A DNA stretch of 22,333 nucleotides, taken from assembly GCA_036940085.1 (NCBI GenBank), contig JALLBK010000314.1:1-22333 (forward strand), in the 5' to 3' direction. Numbering within the stretch: position 1 is the first letter of the stretch; every line of letters begins with the position of its first letter. This document shows, in pieces, positions 9,030 through 16,801 of this stretch. The position numbers were made by a program, and so were the translations under genes. This DNA comes from Discostella pseudostelligera (lineage: Eukaryota > Bacillariophyta > Thalassiosirophyceae > Thalassiosirales > Thalassiosiraceae). The notes under the pieces are model-generated. The model had not been told where the DNA came from and did not search any database. It saw nothing but the letters and a program-made list of their open reading frames with translations.

Positions 9030-9175
9030 TTGACTCGACTAAAACTGACCTCCACGTGTCAATGATTTGGCGGGAGACAAAGTTGACTCGACTTGTAATA
9101 CTTACACGTGGAATAGACTTGACGGGAGACAAGAAGTTGACTCGAGTCGCTGAACTGTTTGGGACTTACACTTGG
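9030..9175. repeat. ~53-bp imperfect tandem repeat, nearly three units, with CACGTG and TGACTCGACT motifs
   Basis: Units begin with TTGACTCGACT at 9030 and 9083 and with TTGACTCGAGT at 9137 (53- and 54-bp spacing). Units one and two contain CACGTG at 9053-9058 and 9105-9110 and then CGGGAGACAA at 9071-9080 and 9123-9132. Unit two has ACTTACACGTGG at 9100-9111, echoed in unit three by ACTTACACTTGG at 9164-9175 after an ~11-bp insertion. Unit one also contains GTCAATG and an E2F-like TTTGGCGGGA (9066-9075). The array lies 274-419 bp upstream of the minus-strand ATG at 8756, so a regulatory role is possible. Confidence 0.75.
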
Positions 9176-9432
9176 CAATCAAAGTCCATTGCTTTATCAC
9201 TTCTCCATCTTCAAACCATAAAAGATTTAGCAGTTGGTGCATGCAATATTCTCTTCACGACCATGATGTATTTAGGTTTATGTTCTATGTCTTCTGCACA
9301 GTCTCTTCTCTGCTCGATTTTCGATCATTGAACATTCATTACTATGAAATCAAATCATACTTTTTTCCTTGAAGACAAATTGCTCGGAGGTATGACAAAT
9401 AACAGCGCCTGCCACTACCTATGGTACCCTAT

Positions 9433-10785
9433 CTAGTGCTCGTCTGTCATGACCAACTGCACTTTGAGAGTAGACTTCAATGCCGCACACTCTAATGCCT
9501 CTCGTACTTGACTCAAAGGGAATGTTTTGGTGATATATTTCTCCATGTCCAACGGTGGTATGCCATCATTTCCATCGGTACTACTATTCTTGTTCATAAT
9601 ATCTAACGCAACATCAATCGGCCCGCATCTACTCCCAACAACCATTAACTCATCAATAACAATCGGCGCAGAATGGAAACCCTGTACTCCCGCAGCACAT
9701 GTTGATTTCAGTACAAGTTTGCCCATGGGACGACACAGTGACATGGCGAGATTTAACCCGTTGGGATTTCCGGTGGCATCTATGACGACATCAAACTTAT
9801 TTTGGTATGTTAGTGATAATTGTTGTTCGCTTGTTGAATTGTTACTTTTGTCGTCGTCCATGTAGCATGTCGAAACGAGTTGGGTTTGTACACCGCTATC
9901 TTCTACCAATTTTAATTTGCGATTGTGTTTCCCAAAGAGTGTCGGTGGAGGTGGTGATGCTGCACCATCATTATTGGAATGCTTCTTCCAACAGCGGAGG
10001 TATTCCCTTCCCAAAATTTCAGCTACACACAAACCCAATTTGCCATCACCCAATATTGCCACACGATCACCACCCCGAGTAACTTTGGCTTTATCATTAT
10101 CTTGATACCGAAAATTCACCAATCCCTGCTCGACAATACGACATGCCGCAGCCAATGGCTCCGCGAAAACTGCCACCTCATTCTTCATTTGTGATGGAAC
10201 GATATGCAAATTTCGTATAGGAAGAAGCATGTATTCACAGAAGGTACCATTTTGATTTAATATACCCAAGACGGTACGATTGGGGCAATGATTCCGAGAC
10301 ATTTGTGGATTGTTATGATTTTGCCCCAAAGAATCGGTGCATACTCCACATAATGTAGAAGAAGAAGAAGTTGTTGCTGTTGATGACGATGTCGACGATG
10401 AGATAGTATAGTTGCAACATCCCAAATTGATATCTCCACACACACGTTTTCCCAACCACAGATTCTTCACCTCCTCGTGGACATGATCATGAAGTGCCAC
10501 AACTCGTCCGACAAATTCATGTCCCAATATACCCGTAAAGCCCATGTAGCCCTGTAGAATTTCAAGGTCAGTATTGCATATCCCAGCACGTAAGATTTGA
10601 ATAAGTGCGTAGGATGGGGAGGGGATGGTGGGTACGGGATAGTTGGTTTGGAGTGTGCCATTCTCAAGTGGATTTCGCTCGTTGGAAGGAGAATTGGAAG
10701 ACGAGGACGAATCATCTTGTTGCTGATGTGTCGAATCATGTACGACAAAGGCTTTCATTGTCGATGGGATAGAGAAGGATGTCAT
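9433..10785 (-). CDS. Zinc-type medium-chain alcohol dehydrogenase-like protein
   Basis: A single exon of 450 aa. It is an NAD(P)-dependent oxidoreductase of the MDR superfamily; the substrate is not evident. Catalytic zinc ligands are C70 (GICNTDLE), H89-E90 (GHEFVG) and probably E209 (FAEPLAAA). The structural-zinc loop has cysteines around 123-167 (CC at 123-124, CGVC at 146-149, HCPNR with C167), but a Ser/Thr run (about 128-144) and a further Asn-rich stretch split it. The Rossmann motif LGDGKLG lies at 245-251. Overall it resembles bacterial MDR proteins with ICNTDLEI..GYMGF..LGHEFVG and HCPNRTVLGI, here expanded by low-complexity insertions at 20-45, 128-165, 264-280 and 310-320. There is no clear signal peptide, so the cytosol is likely. 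Methionine 10 (MKAFVV, the usual MDR start) is an alternative start at 10758. It is divergent from RPSA over 367 bp. Confidence 0.9.
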   Translation of the reverse strand: MTSFSIPSTMKAFVVHDSTHQQQDDSSSSSNSPSNERNPLENGTLQTNYPVPTIPSPSYALIQILRAGICNTDLEILQGYMGFTGILGHEFVGRVVALHDHVHEEVKNLWLGKRVCGDINLGCCNYTISSSTSSSTATTSSSSTLCGVCTDSLGQNHNNPQMSRNHCPNRTVLGILNQNGTFCEYMLLPIRNLHIVPSQMKNEVAVFAEPLAAACRIVEQGLVNFRYQDNDKAKVTRGGDRVAILGDGKLGLCVAEILGREYLRCWKKHSNNDGAASPPPPTLFGKHNRKLKLVEDSGVQTQLVSTCYMDDDKSNNSTSEQQLSLTYQNKFDVVIDATGNPNGLNLAMSLCRPMGKLVLKSTCAAGVQGFHSAPIVIDELMVVGSRCGPIDVALDIMNKNSSTDGNDGIPPLDMEKYITKTFPLSQVREALECAALKSTLKVQLVMTDEH

Positions 10786-10864
10786 GGTATTGAGTAGTAT
10801 TATGTCGGATGACTCGTTTGTTGATAGGTATTCGTATGGATAGAATGAGCCGATAATATGGTAT

Positions 10865-10912
10865 CGATGCTGCCGATCGATGCTCGATGCGATGAATAAT
10901 CGATGTCGATGC
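10865..10912. repeat. Cluster of four CGATGC boxes
   Basis: CGATGC lies at 10865-10870, 10878-10883, 10885-10890 and 10907-10912, all in the same orientation, with extra CGATG/GCGAT variants around. The cluster sits just upstream of the TCCCGCC boxes. A similar cluster with TCCCGCC lies at 16514-16596. Confidence 0.65.
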
Positions 10913-10945
10913 GATTATGCGATGAATCGAAGGGAATACCCGTTC

Positions 10946-11008
10946 TCCCGCCAAAAATTCTCTCTCCCGCCAAAAGGGCTTCATCAAACCTGGATCCCGC
11001 CATTTTGG
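10946..11008 (-). promoter_or_regulatory. Two E2F-like boxes and a related third
   Basis: TCCCGCCAAAA occurs at 10946-10956 and 10965-10975; on the minus strand both read TTTTGGCGGGA, the E2F/DP consensus. TCCCGCCATTTTGG follows at 10995-11008. They lie 145-207 bp from the RPSA ATG and 161-223 bp from the dehydrogenase ATG, so either gene could be the target. Confidence 0.55.
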
Positions 11009-11152
11009 CCACCGCTTCACGTGGGATCTCGTAGGATTTGGTATCACATTCTCAAGTAAGAGGTAAAAGGCGCCATCGTCGCCCACACACAAAAAATAAT
11101 CCCTCCATCATCCATTGTGTGGCTTTGATACCCCCAACAACATCGACCAACC

Positions 11153-12183
11153 ATGAGCTCCTCCGCCTTCGCCGCCCTCCCCGCTATCCTCCAGCCCAAG
11201 TAAGTAGTTAGTTAGTGTCACGTTGTACTCGATGATGCAGCTCGCTTGTATCTGCGCGGATTTTCGGTGGCCTGGCGGTTTGACTCAAACAATGTAATGA
11301 TGAACCAACTCCTCGTCACTACCACAAACTACTTTGTCTCCAATTGTTCTCAACCATGATGTCCATCTCTCTGTGTAAACTTTTATCCAGGGAGGAAGAT
11401 ATCCAGATGATGCTCTCCGCTGGAGTGCACACCGGAACCCAAAACTCCGACTCCGCCATGGAAGACTACATTTGGCGTCGTAACAAGTCTGGCGTACACA
11501 TTCTCAACATTGGCAAGACATGGGAGAAGATTATGCTCGCTGCACGTGTGATTGTGGCCATTGAAAACCCCGAAGATGTCGTGGCCATTAGTGCTCGTCC
11601 ATGGGGTATGCGTGCCGTACTCAAGTTTGCACACTACACGGGTGCACAAAGCATTGCGGGGCGGTTCACTCCTGGTACCTTTACCAACCAGATTACGAAG
11701 CAATTCCGTGAACCTCGTTTACTTATTGCTACCGATCCACGCACGGATTCCCAAGCTGTCCGAGAGAGTAGTTATGTGAACATCCCTGTGATTGCATTGT
11801 GCGATTCTGACTCGCCATTGCAGCATGTGGATATTGCCATTCCTGCCAACAACAAGGGAAAGCACTCAATTGGATTAATTTACTGGCTCCTTGCGCGTGA
11901 GGTACTGCGTCTACGTGGATCGGTACCCCGTTATACTGATTGGGATGTTCCCGTCGATCTCTTCTTCCATCGTGATATTGAGGATTTGAAGAGGACTGAG
12001 GATGAACAGGCTGCTAAGATGGATGGTGGCGATGCTGCCCCTGTCGGAGCAGTGTATGATGATGTCATTCCTGATATTGGTGCTGGTGTTGCCGATGTCG
12101 GCGATGATGCAATTGCTGCGTCGGGTCAGGAGTGGGCTGCGGCTGGTGGAGATGAGGATGCCGGTGCCGCTGCACAGTGGTAA
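11153..12183 (+). CDS. RPSA: 40S ribosomal protein SA (uS2), two exons
   Basis: A structural protein of the small cytosolic ribosomal subunit, also called p40 or RPS0. Exons are 11153-11199 and 11391-12183, joined by a 191-nt GT-AG intron that splits the AAG codon after position 2; the product is 279 aa. The opening [16 protein letters not shown] joins directly to [18 protein letters not shown]. Family blocks are all present: [34 protein letters not shown], the uS2 signature around [56 protein letters not shown] read in pieces, and [11 protein letters not shown]. The acidic Ala/Gly/Asp-rich tail ends in EDAGAAAQW, like other eukaryotic RPSA tails. A very short first exon followed by an intron is common in ribosomal protein genes and may assist expression. 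Confidence 0.97.
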
Positions 12184-12440
12184 ATGAAGAAAAGATGTGC
12201 GCATCCTGCAGAACGGGACTACCATGATGTTGCGACTACTGTTCTGTCACCTCATGAGGCACTCCCTGACTTGTTTGGATTAATATTTTAAGACATCTTT
12301 GCATTCAGACCACGTTGTTTTGTAGAATCTGAGAATTTGGCTTGTTCGTTGTTCTACCTCACAACTCTGCGTGAAGTAATCTCGTCGCTGGTGCGGTGTG
12401 CGTTCATTCTTTTCTCTCATGTTAGTAAGCCACTAATTCC

Positions 12441-14840
12441 TTAATTTCCAGCACTCTTGTCAAGCTTAATCACCGCCATGAATGCTTCCTGCGGCACATT
12501 GACTTTACCCATGAGCTTCATCCTCTTTTTACCCTTCGCCTGCTTCTTCAGCAACTTCTTCTTTCTCGATATATCACCTCCGTAACATTTCGCCAATACG
12601 TCCTTCATCATTGGCGAAATGACCGCAGACGCTATCACTTTCACACCTATGCAGGCCTGAATCGGTACCTTGAACATTTGTCGAGGTATCAACTCCTTCA
12701 AGCTTTCCACGAGACGTCGTCCAACCGTTTGTGCCGCGTCGACATGCACAATTGTGGCCAGGGGTGGAGCGTCCTCATAGTTGATTTTCACGTCGAGTCG
12801 GACGAGATTTCCTGGTCGGTATTCAATAAGCTGATATTCCATGGATGCATATCCCTTAGTTCTAGATTTCAATTGATCGAAAAAGTCTGTAATCACTTCT
12901 GCCAGTGGAATTTCGTACACGATGGTGGATCGTGTAGGTGTTAGGTATTTGATGTCGATCAGGATCCCTCGACGCTCCTGCCCAAGCTCAATTACTTGGC
13001 CATTGTATTCACTGGGCGTTAGAATTTCGACCTTTACATACGGCTCAAACACTTTCATGTCTCTCATTATTTCAGGCATTTTAGATGGAGTGTCGACAAT
13101 TTCAACAGTCTTCTTCTCTCCTTCGCCCTTCTCTACCTGTTTGACAGACAGAGCAAAATCGCATGAAAGGTGTCAGGAATCGGAGGAATATCATCATTGC
13201 GCGACCCAAAAGGCATCTGACATCTCACCTTGTAAACAACAGTCGGAGCAGTAACAATCAAATCTAAATCATATTCTCGCTCTAACCTCTCACGAACGAC
13301 ATCCATGTGAAGCAAACCAAGGAACCCACATCGAAATCCGAATCCCATAGCCCCTGACGTTTCTGGCTCATAGGTGATGGCTGCATCATTCAACCGCATT
13401 TTACCAAGCGCATCACGCAAATTTTCATACTGATCAGCATCTACGGGGAATATTCCGCAAAAGACCATCGGCACAGCCACCTGATATCCCGGTAGGGGTG
13501 TGATTGGTTCTTCCTTACTGTCAGGATCAAGCAATTTCGCCGCAGCCTTATATTCACTCGACAATACAATTGTATCTCCCACACGTGCATCCAATACATC
13601 TCGAATCGAGGCACATAAGTAGCCTACCTCTCCCGCACGTAAACAGTCCACTGGAACTTGATTCGGTTGCATAATGCCAACCTCAACCACATCATGTTCG
13701 GCACGTGAATTTAGGAATCGAATCGGATCGCCTCGCTTTACGGCACCATCCATCACACGCATGAAGACAATAACACCGCGGTAGGGATCGTAGAGTGAGT
13801 CAAAGATTAGGGCACGGAAGGGACCGCCAGTGTCGGGTTTGGGTGGGGGGACATATTTGACGATAGATTCGAGAATGTCGTCAATTCCAATTCCACTTTT
13901 GGCAGAAGCACGTACTATGACGTAGAGTTGAAAAATGCGGTGATTGACGCAAATTAGTTGACAAGCTGACTAGCGCTCGAAATTCACACTCAAGCAAGGT
14001 CTTACCGATATTGGAGCAATCCAATCCAATAGTATCCTTGATCTCCTCCGTAACCCGATCCGGATCCGCGGCAGGCAAATCAATCTTATTCAAGATCGGA
14101 ATAATCTCCAAACTATTCTCCAAGGCCAAATACACATTGGCCAATGTCTGTGCTTCAATTCCCTGGCTGGCATCTACCACCAATAGCGCACCTTCGCACG
14201 CTGCCAGACTTCTGCTGACTTCATAACTGAAACCAACGATACGCAGATTCAGAAACAGGACAACACGTTAGATCAAAAAATAAATCGAAGTGTACCATCA
14301 TACCATCAAACCATCGACGCACCTAAAGTCAACGTGGCCAGGCGTATCGATGAGATTGAGAACATACATTTCATTATCCTCCCGACTCCTATATAGTACC
14401 CGTGCAGCTTGTAATTTGATAGTGATGCCACGTTCACGTTCCAGATCCATATTGTCCAATAATTGATTTGTCATATCTCGTGATGCTACCGTGGCAGTCG
14501 ATTCGAGTAGTCGATCGGCCAATGTAGACTTTCCGTGATCAATGTGTGCAATAATGGAGAAGTTGCGTATACGAGAGGAGGAAAATCCATTTGGTCCAAG
14601 TGCTGCATCTTGATTGGAGACGAGTTCAGCAGAATAGGTAGAGTACAGTCGTGATGATAAAAATTCGGCGTCGATTGGTAGTGTTGGTATTGATGTTCGA
14701 CTATTGCTGCTGATGGAGACAGATCGTCTCCGTATTGAATGTGTAGAAGTCGAAGTGGTGGAGGGTGTGAATGCATGGACGAAATGCATTGACGCTACCA
14801 CCGTTGCAGCTACTCCAATTACTGACCGAGGGAACCTCAT
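12441..14840 (-). CDS. lepA: Plastid-targeted elongation factor 4 / LepA GTPase (four exons)
   Basis: A translational GTPase of the EF4/LepA/GUF1 family that acts on plastid-type ribosomes. Exons on the minus strand are 14840-14323, 14226-14006, 13914-13229 and 13136-12441; introns of 96, 91 and 92 nt are GT-AG, and all joints keep the family sequence ([30 protein letters not shown]). The product is 706 aa. G motifs are AHIDHGKST at 98-106, DTPGH at 165-169, NKID at 217-220 and SAKSGIGI near 250. The LepA-specific [12 protein letters not shown] is present. Domain II, the EF-G-like domains ([17 protein letters not shown]) and the LepA C-terminal domain ([25 protein letters not shown]) are complete. 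The first 23 residues form a signal peptide ending VHA before F24 (HAFTPS), with a Ser/Thr/Arg-rich transit region to ~60. This favours the plastid copy over a mitochondrial GUF1. It is divergent from psbM. Confidence 0.96.
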
Positions 14841-15329
14841 AATTCAATTGTTGCACACAAATTTCAATTGTGCAAAAATGGAGCGTTTCTCCCTCCCTCT
14901 CCGCCCAACAAATAGGATGCTTTGATGAATTAAATTGCCTTCCAATCTTGCGATGAAGATGTTCCGCTTGATCCTTTGATCGTCGTCGTCGTCGTCGTCG
15001 TCGAGCTGGCTTTGGATGAAATGATGAATGATGGCGATGGCGGTGCGGTGTGCGGCGGTGCTGTCGCGATGGCGGCGGCGAAGAAAGCATGAGATGCGTC
15101 ACAACCGTCTGACCGTCCTCCCTCCTTCGTCTTCGTTGAGTCGAGTCAAAATATTCCGTCTGGCCGTCGCATTAGCGGTGCAGGCCGATAGATTTCACTT
15201 CAACAAACGTCACCACAGTACCAGCGGCTACGCAGCTCTAACGCAGCGCCGCGATCTTGTTGCTTTGGACTTCTCCATCTCAACCATAACATCCACCGGA
15301 TCCTATCGCCCCACTCCCCTCTTGTAACC
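14841..15329. promoter_or_regulatory. Bidirectional promoter region between lepA (minus) and psbM (plus)
   Basis: A 489-bp stretch between two start codons of plastid-protein genes. It contains a CGT microsatellite (14981-15003) and TTGAGTCGAGTCAA at 15136-15149, whose minus strand contains TGACTCGACT followed upstream by AATATTTT. This element also occurs in the tandem repeat at 9030-9093. GGCGGCG/CGGTGCGGTG-type simple sequence lies at 15030-15080. No small gene is supported. Confidence 0.6.
14981..15003. repeat. CGT trinucleotide microsatellite, about 7.7 units
   Basis: An uninterrupted CGT run, about 140-160 bp upstream of the lepA start codon on the minus strand, where it would read ACG/GAC. 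It is likely length-polymorphic. Confidence 0.85.
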
Positions 15330-15907
15330 ATGAAGTCCTTCCAGATCGTAACCCTCTTCTGCTTGATCGCCGCCTCCATGGCTTTTGCCCCTAACAAGGC
15401 ACCCCAGGGTGAGTTGTCGTTTTGTGCGCCTTTTTGATTGGGTCGCAAAGTCTCTCGGCCGCCGGCGTTGATGAAGCGTTGGACGCGGTTGTGAATGTGG
15501 AGAGCGTCGTTCGGAGACGACAATCTGCATTGCTCCCATCGGGGAAATCGCTTTGTAATCTCCTGCATGCATTATTTCACACTAAATCTCTATTATTTCC
15601 GCTCACCCTTCGTCTTCATACCTCTCTTTTCTTCTCAACAGTTGCCCAACGCATCGTTGAATCCGGCTTCGACATGAAGAAGGCTGCCATTGCCGCCATC
15701 CCCGTCGCCGCCATTGCCACCCCCGCCTTCGCCATGGACTCCATCATAGAGTCCCTCCCCACCCAAACCCTTGCCCTTGAGGTTCAATTTGGTGCCTACC
15801 TTGCCGTTCTTTTGGGCACTCTCCTTCCCGTCCTTTTCTTGATCAACCTTTACGTTCAGACCGAATCTCGTAAAGCTGGACGTGATGGTGGACAGGATGC
15901 CGAGTAA
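15330..15907 (+). CDS. psbM: Photosystem II subunit PsbM, nuclear-encoded (two exons)
   Basis: A small one-helix subunit at the photosystem II dimer interface. Exons are 15330-15408 and 15642-15907, with a 233-nt GT-AG intron splitting a Val codon after position 1; the precursor is 114 aa. Three targeting parts are visible: a signal peptide to A18 before F19 (SMA-FAP), a short plastid transit part (about 19-38), and a hydrophobic thylakoid-transfer segment from KKAAIAAIPVAAIATP to AFA57. The mature protein (58-114) has one membrane helix (about 76-97) and the PsbM hallmark LYVQTES at 96-102, nearly identical to cyanobacterial PsbM. The mature N-terminus is ~15 residues longer than in cyanobacteria and the tail is charged (RKAGRDGGQDAE). 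Diatom and red algal plastid genomes generally lack psbM, which fits transfer of the gene to the nucleus. Confidence 0.93.
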
Positions 15908-16801
15908 ATGCACTCTCGTCTCCTTCTTCTGATACCATTCTACTGAATCCTATCTTTTTAATGAGATAGATAGATACGGCTATTGAACAGGGTTTTACCA
16001 CGGTGACATAATTTTATTGTGGAGGGAATTTGGATAGGAAGGGGGTATGGATCAATGCATGCAAGGTATTTGGCTCGCTCTCTGTTACATTGAGTGAGTC
16101 ATTTATTTTGTTTCCATTCACAATTCGACCCCTGGATAGGTTCATTTGATGGAAGGATGGGGGTAATACTGGTACCTCATCCGTACTTCCGTCGACGATT
16201 GTTTCGATGGTATTAAGGGATAATTACTTGAATAGCATGCTTAAAAGTACTAACTACGTCTCTCAATCCTTTGAATTTTAGGTTGTTTGCCTCAATGACC
16301 CCATGCTCTATCGTAGTATGTCCACTTATGATTCTCCCGCACTTCGTTGTGGACCTTACATTCATCTCGCTCGACCCCACCCGTTAAGTGCTTCTCTCTT
16401 CCTTCTCGATTGTTCTATTATTCACGAGAGTGTGTATCTCGTAACCGAGCAGTAAAGTGGCATTAGCAGAAATGATCAAACAAATTATTGATGATAAATA
16501 ATTCTAATCGACGCGATGCATCGATGCTCGAAACGCGACGAACAACAAGCAATCGATGCGATAGCGATGCTTTCTTCCCGCCACTTTTTTCGATGCCGCC
16601 GTCAACGGACAGACGCACCCCTCCACGTCACTGCCACACCACCGCACCATTCACGAAGAGAACGTTGCGGTCGTCGTCGCCGTCAACCATGAATGCCGCC
16701 AATTAATGTTGGTAAATACATACACTCCTATCTACTCCTACCAACCATAACATTGCCCACTGCGCTAAAAGCTGCTGAATAGATCCAACGAAATAAAAAC
16801 C
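15908..16801. other. Intergenic region between psbM and the aldo/keto reductase; promoter of the latter
   Basis: A ~890-bp stretch. The left part should be the psbM 3' UTR. The part from ~16500 carries the CGATGC cluster and a TCCCGCCA box and probably belongs to the promoter of the downstream gene. In the middle, TACTAAC at 16248-16254 precedes TTTTAG at 16276-16281, and the sequence behind it stays open to a TAA at 16453; this might be a splice acceptor of an unrecognised gene, but I see no matching donor or start. No tRNA or snRNA was recognised. Confidence 0.5.
16514..16596. promoter_or_regulatory. Cluster of five CGATGC boxes with a TCCCGCCA box
   Basis: CGATGC lies at 16514-16519, 16522-16527, 16554-16559, 16565-16570 and 16591-16596, with TCCCGCCA at 16576-16583. 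The cluster lies 206-288 bp upstream of the aldo/keto reductase ATG. The same pairing is found upstream of RPSA. Confidence 0.55.

Larger units (their letters stand above)
8757..9432. other. Intergenic region upstream of the duplicated-domain gene, with tandem repeats
   Basis: The stretch lies between the ATG at 8756 (minus) and the stop of the dehydrogenase at 9433 (minus). It holds a 9-bp repeat at 8855-8881, a GGC run near 8927-8936, the ~53-bp tandem repeat at 9030-9175 (separate entry), and AT-rich sequence to 9400. The open frame at 8972-9331 (plus) is simple in composition and I do not call it a gene. Confidence 0.6.
10786..11152. promoter_or_regulatory. Bidirectional promoter region, dehydrogenase (minus) and RPSA (plus)
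   Basis: Two start codons face away across 367 bp. The stretch contains four CGATGC boxes, two E2F-like TCCCGCCAAAA boxes plus a related TCCCGCCATTTTGG (separate entries), and a CACGTG at 11018-11023. The 5' UTR of RPSA should occupy the last part. No TATA box was seen. Confidence 0.65.

Noticed and set aside
8972..9331. 119-codon plus-strand frame downstream of the dehydrogenase
   Set aside because: It crosses the 53-bp repeat array, has no recognisable domain, and its composition is like intergenic sequence.
10385..10405. GACGATGTCGACGATGAG repeat as a possible regulatory element
   Set aside because: It lies inside the dehydrogenase coding frame and encodes the Ser/Thr run, so codon repetition explains it.
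13133..13228. Frame extending LepA exon 3 past 13229
   Set aside because: Reading past the GTGAGA donor replaces the LepA sequence by an unrelated tail; splicing to 13136 restores the family sequence in frame.
15422..15641. Open frame running through the psbM intron into exon 2
   Set aside because: The intron has clean GT-AG ends, and joining exons gives a signal peptide fused to a PsbM precursor. The read-through sequence has no domain.
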